45,231 nt of DNA from Glaesserella sp041814905 (GTDB lineage: Bacteria; Pseudomonadota; Gammaproteobacteria; Enterobacterales; Pasteurellaceae): assembly GCF_041814905.1 (NCBI RefSeq), contig NZ_JBGXYA010000010.1, positions 1 to 45,231 of the forward strand, in the 5' to 3' direction. The notes beneath the pieces were generated by a model, which worked only from the letters and a program-made list of their open reading frames with translations, was not told where the DNA came from and made no database searches. Positions 8,262-15,274 of this stretch are shown in pieces. Position 1 is the stretch's first letter; the number at the start of each line of letters is the position of its first letter. The position numbers and the translations under genes are program-made.

Positions 8262-8314
8262 CAAGCGGTTAATTCGAATAGATTTGCAAAAAACGACTCG
8301 AATCAGACCGCTTG
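8262..8314 (-). terminator. USS-pair terminator after mscS
   Basis: Oppositely oriented uptake-signal cores CAAGCGGT (8262-8269) and ACCGCTTG (8307-8314), extended inward by ATTCGA/TCGAAT-type pairing, form a stem. In the mscS direction it is followed by ATTTTTTT. Paired uptake signals used as terminators are well known in Pasteurellaceae. Confidence 0.7.
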
Positions 8315-8323
8315 TAATGGTGC

Positions 8324-9238
8324 TTAAGATTTAGATAACGTCAATGACGTTTGAGGAGGTAAATGTAAATCCAATTGATTATATGGAATGGAAATACCTG
8401 CTTTATCAAAGCCAACTTTCACTTTCTCTAAAATCGCAAATTGTGTATCTGAATAATTTGCGGTTTGCACCCAAGGACGCACAAAAAGCTGCACGCTGCT
8501 CGCGGCTAAATTCCCCACCGCAATTGTCGGTTCAGGATAATTGAGTACATTTTCATCATCAAACAGGATTTGGTGGACAATTTCTTTCGCTTTCTCAATA
8601 TCCGATTCATAACTAATATCAAAAATAAAATCGATTCGGCGCGTTTCATTACGAGAGTAATTAGTGATGCTGTCCGCAAAGACTTTTCCGTTCGGAACCA
8701 ATACCGTCTTATTGTCTCCGGTACGTAGTTCTAACATTAAAATCCCCATCTGCTCAACTTTACCTGCACTACCACCCGCTTCAATAAAGTCACCTTTTTT
8801 GAACGGTTTGAAAATCAGCAACATCACACCCGCTGCAAAATTTTGTAACGAATTTTGTAATGCCAAACCAATGGCTAAGCCCGCCGCACCGATTAAGGCA
8901 ACTAGTGAACTGGTATTAATCCCCAGTTGTGAAAGTGCCGCGATGATCGTAATTAATAAAAACAGGAAATAGGCGATAGAGCTGACAAAACTCTGTAACA
9001 TTTCGTCTTTACTTGAGGCCAGTACGGCTCTGCCGATTAAATTACTAAATATGCGAGCGAGATAACGTCCGGCAATAAAAATCGCAATGGCAATTAATAA
9101 TTTTGTACCGTAAGGAATAATCCAGTCTTGTAAAAGCTGTTGAAATTCAAGGTTTTTTACATCACTAAGAATTTCTTTTGCTTCAGGAGGGATAGTGATA
9201 TCCGTAGCTTCTTTTGCTGTTTCAGCAGGGGCTGTCAT
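8324..9238 (-). CDS. mscS: small-conductance mechanosensitive channel
   Basis: An inner-membrane channel of 304 residues (E. coli MscS has 286) that opens under membrane tension to release solutes during osmotic downshock. After an N-terminal extension of about 40 polar residues come three membrane helices. The third, pore-lining helix is recognisable by its glycine/alanine pattern in ALIGAAGLAIGLALQNSL and the following NFAAGVMLLIFKPF. The beta domain (GDFIEAGGSAGKVEQMGI) and the C-terminal cage domain ending GISIPYNQLDLHL follow. The ATG at 9238 has a GGAG site. It diverges from rluC with a shared symmetric promoter region. Confidence 0.93.
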   Translation of the reverse strand: MTAPAETAKEATDITIPPEAKEILSDVKNLEFQQLLQDWIIPYGTKLLIAIAIFIAGRYLARIFSNLIGRAVLASSKDEMLQSFVSSIAYFLFLLITIIAALSQLGINTSSLVALIGAAGLAIGLALQNSLQNFAAGVMLLIFKPFKKGDFIEAGGSAGKVEQMGILMLELRTGDNKTVLVPNGKVFADSITNYSRNETRRIDFIFDISYESDIEKAKEIVHQILFDDENVLNYPEPTIAVGNLAASSVQLFVRPWVQTANYSDTQFAILEKVKVGFDKAGISIPYNQLDLHLPPQTSLTLSKS

Positions 9239-9270
9239 TGTTTTCTCCGATTAATTAATAAAACCGGCGT

Positions 9271-9280
9271 ATTCTAGCAT
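9271..9280 (-). promoter_or_regulatory. extended -10 of the mscS promoter
   Basis: Read on the minus strand the site is ATGCTAGAAT, an extended -10 (TGnTAGAAT). It puts the start near 9264 and gives a leader of about 25 bases. The -35 region is poor, as usual for extended -10 promoters. It is the exact inverse of the rluC element at 9307-9316. Confidence 0.55.
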
Positions 9281-9306
9281 GAGCGAACCCATTTTTAAGG
9301 GAATTT

Positions 9307-9316
9307 ATGCTAGAAT
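9307..9316 (+). promoter_or_regulatory. extended -10 of the rluC promoter
   Basis: ATGCTAGAAT contains TGC-TAGAAT and predicts a start near 9323. The leader would then be 20-26 bases to the ATG at 9343 or 9349. The ATG at 9307 falls inside this element and so is unlikely to begin rluC. Confidence 0.55.
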
Positions 9317-9348
9317 TCACTGAATTTTTCCTATTTTTTGAAATGAGA

Positions 9349-10311
9349 ATGTCAACAGAAAAAATAATCAGTGCCGGCGTCCAATTTTTTACCATCAGTG
9401 ATGATGAAGCCGGGCAACGTTTGGATAACTTCTTACTTGCCAAGCTTAAGGGTGTGCCGAAAAGCCTGATTTACCGCATTGTTCGTAAAGGCGAAGTGCG
9501 AGTGAACAAAGGGCGGATCAAACCCGAATATAAGTTGCAAACGGACGATATTGTGCGAGTACCGCCTGTGCGTGTGGCAGAAAAAAATGAAGCACCGATT
9601 TCGACCAAACTCAACAAAGTCGCAGAACTTGAACAACAAATTCTCTATGAAGATGATGTGATGTTAGTGATTAACAAACCGTCAGGCATTGCCGTTCACG
9701 GCGGTAGCGGTTTGAGTTTCGGCGTGATTGAAGCCTTGCGAGCATTACGCCCTGAAGCCCGTTTTTTAGAGCTAGTTCATCGTATTGACCGAGATACTTC
9801 GGGTTTACTGCTCGTGGCTAAAAAACGTTCCGCATTGCGTAGTTTGCACGAACAGTTGCGAGAAAAAGTGGTACAAAAAGATTACCTTGCACTCGTGCGT
9901 GGGCAGTGGCAATCGCACGTTAAAGTGATTAAAGCACCGCTATTGAAAAACGAATTAGCCAGCGGCGAACGCATTGTGCGAGTGAGCGAAGAAGGCAAAC
10001 CGTCTGAAACCCGTTTTAGTATTGAAGAGCGTTATGCCACAGCAACTTTAGTCAAAGCTTCGCCCGTTACGGGCAGAACTCACCAAATCCGTGTGCACAC
10101 TCAATACGCAGGGCATCCGATTGCACTTGATGACAAATACGGCGACCGTGAATTTGACCAAAAAATGCAACAAGCGGGTTTAAACCGCCTGTTTTTACAC
10201 GCCTATTCAATTCGCTTTGAACATCCGAAAACCGGAGAGGAAATGGTAGTTACCGCGCCGTTGGATAAGTCGTTAAAATCGGTGTTATCCACGTTGAGAA
10301 TGGAAAAATAA
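9349..10311 (+). CDS. rluC: 23S rRNA pseudouridine synthase (955/2504/2580)
   Basis: Converts uridines 955, 2504 and 2580 of 23S rRNA to pseudouridine. From the ATG at 9349 the protein has 320 residues, against 319 in E. coli RluC. The N-terminal S4 RNA-binding domain is clear (QRLDNFL...VPKSLIYRIVRKGEVRVNKGRIKPEY). The RluA-family catalytic motif HRIDRDTSGLLLVAK follows, with the aspartate of RID as nucleophile, then GRTHQIRVH. The frame is open back to 9307, but the extra residues (LEFTEFFLFFEM) are unlike the family and overlap the promoter; an ATG at 9343 is the alternative. The stop is 3 bases before folP, so the two are co-transcribed. Confidence 0.94.
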   Translation: MSTEKIISAGVQFFTISDDEAGQRLDNFLLAKLKGVPKSLIYRIVRKGEVRVNKGRIKPEYKLQTDDIVRVPPVRVAEKNEAPISTKLNKVAELEQQILYEDDVMLVINKPSGIAVHGGSGLSFGVIEALRALRPEARFLELVHRIDRDTSGLLLVAKKRSALRSLHEQLREKVVQKDYLALVRGQWQSHVKVIKAPLLKNELASGERIVRVSEEGKPSETRFSIEERYATATLVKASPVTGRTHQIRVHTQYAGHPIALDDKYGDREFDQKMQQAGLNRLFLHAYSIRFEHPKTGEEMVVTAPLDKSLKSVLSTLRMEK

Positions 10312-10314
10312 ATC

Positions 10315-11160
10315 ATGAAAATTTTTTACAAAAATCAGCTCGGTTCTGACCGCTTGTTAGATCTCTCATCCCCTAAAATTATGGGTATTCTCAACTTTAC
10401 ACCGGATTCTTTTTCCGATTCGGGTAAATTTTTTTCTCTTGATAAAGCCTTATTCCAAGTAGAAAAAATGCTCAATGAAGGGGCGGATATTATCGATATC
10501 GGCGGTGAATCAACCCGCCCGAATGCCGAAATTGTTACACTAGAACAAGAGCTTAAGCGAGTCGTTCCGTTAGTCGAAGCGGTACATAAACGTTTCGATT
10601 GCTTTATTTCGGTCGATAGTTCCAAGGCGGAGGTATTTAAACAAGCTGCTAAGGTCGGTATGGATATCATGAATGATGTCCGAGCATTAACCGAACCTAA
10701 CGCCTTGGAGACGGCAGCCAGATTACAGCTCCCTGTGTGTATTATGCATATGCAAGGCACCCCACAAAATATGCAAGAAAATCCGATCTATGAAGATGTG
10801 GTAGAAGATGTCGCAGATTTTTTAAATCAACGAATTTTTGAATGTATTACTGCCGGAATTGCCAAAGAGCATCTCATTCTCGATCCGGGTTTCGGGTTTG
10901 GTAAAACCGTACAGCATAACTACCAACTACTCAGATATTTAAAAGTTTTCGCCGATTCCGGCTATCCGATACTTGCCGGACTCTCACGCAAATCGATGAT
11001 CGGAGCCGTATTAAATAAACCGGTCGATCAACGTGTTGCAGGTTCTGTTGCCGGCGCATTACTTGCCGTACAAAACGGTGCCAAAATCGTACGTGTTCAT
11101 GATGTTGCCGAAACGGCAGATGCGTTGAAAATTTATCAAGCAATGCTGGAATGTGAGTAA
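10315..11160 (+). CDS. folP: dihydropteroate synthase
   Basis: Joins p-aminobenzoate to dihydropterin pyrophosphate in folate synthesis and is the sulfonamide target. It has 281 residues with all the TIM-barrel signatures: GILNFTPDSFSDSG near residue 25 (pterin and pyrophosphate loop), DIGGESTRP, DPGFGFGKT, GLSRKSMIG and RVHDV near the end. The residues usually altered in sulfonamide resistance (Phe of DSF, Pro of STRP) are the wild-type ones. It follows rluC by 3 bases and ends in a strong terminator; the usual downstream partner glmM is not here. Confidence 0.96.
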   Translation: MKIFYKNQLGSDRLLDLSSPKIMGILNFTPDSFSDSGKFFSLDKALFQVEKMLNEGADIIDIGGESTRPNAEIVTLEQELKRVVPLVEAVHKRFDCFISVDSSKAEVFKQAAKVGMDIMNDVRALTEPNALETAARLQLPVCIMHMQGTPQNMQENPIYEDVVEDVADFLNQRIFECITAGIAKEHLILDPGFGFGKTVQHNYQLLRYLKVFADSGYPILAGLSRKSMIGAVLNKPVDQRVAGSVAGALLAVQNGAKIVRVHDVAETADALKIYQAMLECE

Positions 11161-11174
11161 TTCCTTTATTAATC

Positions 11175-11210
11175 AAAAAGGCGTATGAATTTACATTCAT
11201 ACGCCTTTTT
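11175..11210. terminator. bidirectional terminator between folP and a lipoprotein gene
   Basis: A perfect 16-bp stem with a TTAC loop. Its arms begin AAAAAGGCGTATG and end with TTTTT, so it serves folP on the plus strand and the lipoprotein gene on the minus strand. Confidence 0.9.
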
Positions 11211-11225
11211 GCTTAGTGTTTCGCA

Positions 11226-11885
11226 TTAAAACGAATATTCATCGTGACTTGCCGGATCCCAACTGATTTTTGTGCGATCCCATTTTATTTCCGGTTCTTG
11301 AGATTGCTCCTGTTGTTGAGCCGCTTCTTGACGCGCTAATTCAGCACCTTGTTTATACGCTTCTTCACGAATTTTCTGCTCTTTTTTAGTCTGCTGCTTT
11401 TTCACCTCAAGTTCTTTGGCTTCTTGTTCGGACTGTTGTTTTTTAATTGTCGCTTTAGTCTGTTGAATGGCTTGTTTATATTCTGCTTTCAAGTTATCAC
11501 ACCAGGCTTTTTCAAATTGCACGCTTTTAGTATGATTGAACTGTTGGAGCTTTTTTGCCAAATATTGCTGAGAGGCGGGGTCGAGCATAATAATGTCATA
11601 ATCACGCGTCCCAATCACATTGTTTAGCGTATGTTGATAAACCGCCATTTGATATAAAAAGAGCTGACCGTCAGACAGTGTTCCACGATTAGAACGAATA
11701 TCTTTCGGATATAAACACTGTTCAGTTTTATTGCGCTCCACAATCCATTTTTTCACATCTTCATCAGCAATTTTATATCTCGGTCCATCAGTATGAGTAT
11801 GGAAACCAAGTCCGGAAAAACTGCTACAAGCTGTTAAAAATGTAGTTAACGTGAATGTAATGAGTTTAAAAAACTGTTTTTTCAT
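11226..11885 (-). CDS. lipoprotein, probably Pasteurellaceae-specific
   Basis: A 219-residue predicted lipoprotein with signal peptide and lipobox LTAC (cysteine 20) followed by SS, which suits outer-membrane sorting. The middle (about 35-130) is globular with two further cysteines that could pair (in EQCLYP and AWCDNL). The C-terminal third is a Lys/Gln/Glu-rich coiled coil (about 130-200) and the tail has WDRTKISWDP. It may belong to one of the unknown-function families restricted to Pasteurellaceae, but this was not searched. It is monocistronic, convergent with folP. Confidence 0.7.
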   Translation of the reverse strand: MKKQFFKLITFTLTTFLTACSSFSGLGFHTHTDGPRYKIADEDVKKWIVERNKTEQCLYPKDIRSNRGTLSDGQLFLYQMAVYQHTLNNVIGTRDYDIIMLDPASQQYLAKKLQQFNHTKSVQFEKAWCDNLKAEYKQAIQQTKATIKKQQSEQEAKELEVKKQQTKKEQKIREEAYKQGAELARQEAAQQQEQSQEPEIKWDRTKISWDPASHDEYSF

Positions 11886-12117
11886 CTATAACGCTCTCGT
11901 TGAAATAATCGAGAAAATTGTACAGGAAAATACTTTCTCCCGTTAAAAGAATTTTCACTAAAAATCCATTAATCACACAAGTTTAAAATTATTGACAATC
12001 TAAGCGATTACTAAAACTGTTCAATCCTATTTGTCTTTAAAATTACCTAAGACAGGCTTGTTTAATCCATTAAAAAACACTAGAGTAACCCAGCTTTAAT
12101 TCAGAAAAGGATAAAAA

Positions 12118-12468
12118 ATGACCACTTTAGTTTATGGCATTAAAAACTGTGATACCGTGAAAAAAGCGATCAAATGGCTTGCGGATAACAACCTAAACCC
12201 ACAACTGCACGACTATCGAGTCGATGGCTTAAATTCTGCATGGCTGGCTGAAATGGCAGAGAAATTTGGCTGGGAAAACTTAGTCAATAAACGTAGCACC
12301 ACTTGGCGTGGGCTGGATGATGAGATTAAAAATAATCTCAATAAAGAACTGGCATTAAAGGTGTTAAACGAACAACCAACCTTAATCAAACGCCCGATTG
12401 TGATTGCTGATAATGTGGCGTTGATTGGGTTTGATGAGAAAGAGTACCAAAAGGCTTTTGGTAAATAG
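12118..12468 (+). CDS. yffB: ArsC/Spx-family protein YffB
   Basis: A thioredoxin-fold protein of 116 residues with the family N-terminus VYGIKNCDTVKKAIKWL. Its single cysteine sits where ArsC has the catalytic one, and KRPIV near residue 91 is also typical. YffB of other gammaproteobacteria is a glutathione-binding, ArsC-like protein of unclear role. Linkage to dapE is conserved in E. coli and supports the call. An AAAAGGATAAAA ribosome binding site precedes the ATG. A palindromic element begins 2 bases after the stop. Confidence 0.88.
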   Translation: MTTLVYGIKNCDTVKKAIKWLADNNLNPQLHDYRVDGLNSAWLAEMAEKFGWENLVNKRSTTWRGLDDEIKNNLNKELALKVLNEQPTLIKRPIVIADNVALIGFDEKEYQKAFGK

Positions 12469-12469
12469 C

Positions 12470-12537
12470 TGTAGGGTGGGTCTTGACCCACCGTTTAAAT
12501 ATCTATTCGTGAGTGGTGGGTCAAGACCCACCCTACA
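12470..12537. repeat. compound palindrome between yffB and dapE
   Basis: Perfect 23-bp inverted arms (12470-12492 and 12515-12537) surround a 22-base spacer. Each arm is itself a hairpin (GGTGGGTC, TT, GACCCACC). It sounds like a dispersed intergenic REP- or MITE-like element. It ends 21 bases before the dapE ATG and may also act as terminator or mRNA stabiliser. Confidence 0.8.
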
Positions 12538-12558
12538 ATTTTGTAATAATAAACATAT

Positions 12559-13698
12559 ATGAAAAATCAAATTATTTCACTCGCCCAAGCCCTTATCCAA
12601 CGTAAATCTATCAGCCCGAATGATGAAGGTTGCCAACAACTGATTGCCGAACGGCTACAAGCGGTCGGATTTAAGTTGGAATGGTTGCCTTTTGGCGATA
12701 CCTTAAATCTATGGGCAACCCATGGAGAAGGCGAACCTTGCCTTGCCTTTGCAGGACATACTGACGTTGTCCCTGAAGGCGATGAAAGCCAATGGACTTA
12801 TCCGCCGTTTTCCGCTGACATTGTCGATGATATGCTTTACGGGCGTGGAGCGGCGGATATGAAAGGTTCTTTAGCGGCAATGGTGATCGCTTGCGAAACC
12901 TTTGTGAAAAACAACCCAAATCATCAAGGCAAAATTGCTTTACTCATTACCTCTGACGAAGAAGCTGCGGCCAAAGACGGCACGGTGAAAGTGGTGGAAA
13001 CCCTAATGCAACGCCAAGAGCCGATCCACTATTGCGTAGTGGGCGAGCCGTCCAGCACTAAACAGCTAGGCGATGTGGTGAAAAACGGTCGCCGTGGCTC
13101 GATTACTGCCAATCTTTATATTGAAGGCATTCAAGGACACGTTGCCTATCCCCATTTAGCCGAAAACCCCGTTCATACAGCTTTACCATTTTTGAGCGAA
13201 CTGACCTCTTACCAATGGGATAACGGCAACGAATTTTTCCCACCAACCAGTTTGCAAATTGCCAACATCAAAGCCGGTACAGGCAGTAATAATGTGATCC
13301 CGGGCGAGCTTTATGTGCAGTTCAATTTACGTCATTGCACCGAAGTAAATGATGAAATCATCAAAGCTAAAGTTGCCGAAATGTTGCAAAAACACGGTTT
13401 AAAACATCGAATTGAATGGAGTTTGTCGGGAAAACCGTTTTTAGCAGGCAATGGAAAACTGGTTCAAGCCACGATACAAGCGGTCGAAAACGTGACACAA
13501 ATTACGCCTAAACTAGACACTGGCGGTGGTACATCAGACGGGCGTTTTATCGCATTAATGGGCGCGGAAGTGGTTGAGTTCGGTCCAATCAACCAAACCA
13601 TTCATAAAGTGAACGAATGTGTGAACGTGAATGATTTGGGCAAATGTGGCGAAGTGTATTACCAAATTGCTGAAAAATTACTATTACAAGCGGTCTGA
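12559..13698 (+). CDS. dapE: succinyl-diaminopimelate desuccinylase
   Basis: A di-zinc hydrolase of 379 residues (M20 family) that releases L,L-diaminopimelate from its N-succinyl form in lysine and peptidoglycan synthesis. Metal ligands are recognisable: H67 and D69 in GHTDVVP, D100 in GRGAADMKG, E134 (catalytic) and E135 in TSDEEAAAKDG, E163 in VVGEPSS, and the late histidine in NQTIHKVNE. The dimerisation lid lies between about 180 and 290. No clear ribosome binding site is seen before the ATG, because the palindromic element sits just upstream. Two uptake signals (13476-13484 and 13686-13694) fall in its 3' part. The next gene starts 3 bases after the stop. Confidence 0.96.
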   Translation: MKNQIISLAQALIQRKSISPNDEGCQQLIAERLQAVGFKLEWLPFGDTLNLWATHGEGEPCLAFAGHTDVVPEGDESQWTYPPFSADIVDDMLYGRGAADMKGSLAAMVIACETFVKNNPNHQGKIALLITSDEEAAAKDGTVKVVETLMQRQEPIHYCVVGEPSSTKQLGDVVKNGRRGSITANLYIEGIQGHVAYPHLAENPVHTALPFLSELTSYQWDNGNEFFPPTSLQIANIKAGTGSNNVIPGELYVQFNLRHCTEVNDEIIKAKVAEMLQKHGLKHRIEWSLSGKPFLAGNGKLVQATIQAVENVTQITPKLDTGGGTSDGRFIALMGAEVVEFGPINQTIHKVNECVNVNDLGKCGEVYYQIAEKLLLQAV

Positions 13699-13701
13699 TT
13701 T

Positions 13702-14388
13702 ATGCCAAATTTTGCAAATTTACCTGAAATCCTCACGGGCAAAAGCCGTGAACATTTAGTGCCATTGCCGAATGTCTTATCGGATAAACACGCATTACAA
13801 GCAGAAGTTGTAGAGGCTTTTTTGCAGCTACAACAAGCGGCAAAACAAGCAGGCTTTAACTTGCAGCCCGCCAGTACTTATCGTGATTTTGAACGGCAAA
13901 AATTGATTTGGAATGCGAAGTTTAACGGTGAACGCAAGGTTCACGATGATCACGGCTGTGCGTTAGATTTAAGCTGCGCGGATGATTGGCAAAAATGCCA
14001 AGCGATTTTACGCTGGTCTGCCGTACCGGGGGCAAGCCGCCATCATTGGGGAACCGAAATCGATATTTTCGATCCCGACTTACTGCCCGAAGGACAAAAG
14101 CTAATGTTAGAACCGTGGGAATATCTGACAGGCGGCTATTTCCAACGTTTAACCAATTGGCTTTTAGTGAATGCGGAACAATTCGGTTTCTACTTTCCGT
14201 TTATGCAAGATCACGGTAAACAAATCGGCATGGAGCCTTGGCATATCAGCTACTTCCCGATCGCCGAACACTACGAGCGGTCACTTTCGCCTGATATTTT
14301 GCAAACGGCGTGGGAAAATGAAGATGTGGCGGGAGTGAATTGTTTAAGTGAACACATCGTTGAATTGTTCAAACATTACATTTTATAA
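13702..14388 (+). CDS. M15B D,D-carboxypeptidase-like protein without signal peptide
   Basis: A 228-residue protein of the LAS / VanY (peptidase M15B) family. The zinc motif SRHHWGTEID lies at 112-121 (ligands H115 by family pattern and D121), and EPWH at 178-181 supplies the catalytic glutamate and third zinc ligand. Family members cut the terminal D-Ala from peptidoglycan peptides in the periplasm. This protein has no signal peptide, lipobox or membrane helix, so as read it would stay in the cytoplasm. It is 3 bases behind dapE, and co-transcription with a diaminopimelate enzyme hints at handling cell-wall peptides or precursors. Substrate unknown. Confidence 0.85.
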   Translation: MPNFANLPEILTGKSREHLVPLPNVLSDKHALQAEVVEAFLQLQQAAKQAGFNLQPASTYRDFERQKLIWNAKFNGERKVHDDHGCALDLSCADDWQKCQAILRWSAVPGASRHHWGTEIDIFDPDLLPEGQKLMLEPWEYLTGGYFQRLTNWLLVNAEQFGFYFPFMQDHGKQIGMEPWHISYFPIAEHYERSLSPDILQTAWENEDVAGVNCLSEHIVELFKHYIL

Positions 14389-14393
14389 CTATA

Positions 14394-14465
14394 GGGGCAA
14401 ATGACATTTGCCCCATCAAAATGAAATGATAAATTGAAAATACTGGGGCGAATGTAATTCGCCCC
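14394..14465. repeat. pair of 21-bp palindromes before rsmJ
   Basis: Two similar palindromes lie in opposite orientation. The first (14394-14414) has arms GGGGCAAAT/ATTTGCCCC and loop GAC. The second (14445-14465) has arms GGGGCGAAT/ATTCGCCCC and loop GTA. An AT-rich 30-base spacer separates them. The layout matches the element at 12470: nested hairpins inside a larger inverted repeat. It fills the gap between the carboxypeptidase gene and rsmJ. Confidence 0.75.
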
Positions 14466-14485
14466 TACACACAAATTTAATAACA

Positions 14486-15232
14486 ATGAATATCCAATTA
14501 ATTAACGAAAGCGATGTTGCCGATACATTCCAAATCCTCTGCGAAAAATGGCAGCTGCGTCATCAGCCCGATGCCGCATTAGCCTTAGTCCAAACCAACG
14601 AACGCTTGGAGTTGCGTAAACTCGACGAACCGAAATTAGGGGCGATTGCCGTGGACTTTGTCGACGGCACCATGGCTCATCGGCGTAAATTCGGCGGCGG
14701 GCGCGGTGAAGCGGTAGCCAAAGCCGTCGGTATTAAAGGTGACTATTTGCCGACCGTCATTGATGCCACGGCAGGGTTGGGACGTGATGCCTTTGTCTTG
14801 GCTTGTGTCGGTTGCAAGGTCAACTTGGTTGAGCGCAATCCGGTGGTCAGCGCATTATTGGAAGACGGTTTAAATCGCGCTTACCAAGATGCGGAAATCG
14901 GCAAATTTATGCAAGAACGCATGGTGTTGTTATCCGTACATTCCATTGCCGAACTCGATCCGATAAAAGATGCTGCCGATGTCGTTTATCTCGATCCGAT
15001 GTATCCGCACAAGCAGAAAAGCGCCTTAGTCAAAAAAGAAATGCGGGTATTCCAACAATTGGTCGGTGCAGATTCAGACTCGGATGATTTTTTCTTTCCC
15101 GCCACACAATTGGCGCGTAAACGTGTTGTGGTAAAACGCCCCGATTACGCCCCGTTCCTTGCCGAACAAAAACCCGACTTCAGCCAAGAAACCAAAAATC
15201 ACCGTTTTGATGTGTATTTATCACATAAATAA
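14486..15232 (+). CDS. rsmJ: 16S rRNA m2G1516 methyltransferase
   Basis: Methylates G1516 of 16S rRNA (N2) with S-adenosylmethionine; formerly YhiQ. The 248 residues contain the family block AVDFVDGTMAHRRKFGGGRGEAVAKAVG, the SAM-binding motif DATAGLGRDAF near 93-103, the acidic LVERNP after the second strand, and the catalytic-type YLDPMYP near 173. No strong ribosome binding site precedes the ATG, since the palindrome pair ends about 20 bases upstream. It converges with valS on a shared terminator. Confidence 0.92.
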   Translation: MNIQLINESDVADTFQILCEKWQLRHQPDAALALVQTNERLELRKLDEPKLGAIAVDFVDGTMAHRRKFGGGRGEAVAKAVGIKGDYLPTVIDATAGLGRDAFVLACVGCKVNLVERNPVVSALLEDGLNRAYQDAEIGKFMQERMVLLSVHSIAELDPIKDAADVVYLDPMYPHKQKSALVKKEMRVFQQLVGADSDSDDFFFPATQLARKRVVVKRPDYAPFLAEQKPDFSQETKNHRFDVYLSHK

Positions 15233-15239
15233 TATAAAA

Positions 15240-15266
15240 AAACCGCCGGATATGATCCGACGGTTT
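15240..15266. terminator. terminator shared by rsmJ and valS
   Basis: A 12-bp stem with one mismatch (AAACCGCCGGAT/ATCCGACGGTTT) and an ATG loop, flanked by A on the left and T-rich DNA on the right. It lies between two convergent genes. Confidence 0.8.
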
Positions 15267-15274
15267 CTCTCTCA

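Noticed and set aside
9307..9348. Upstream in-frame ATG for rluC with an AAGGG-like site
   Set aside because: It sits inside the extended -10 element, adds residues unlike RluC, and gives a protein longer than the family; the start at 9349 (or 9343) matches E. coli RluC length.
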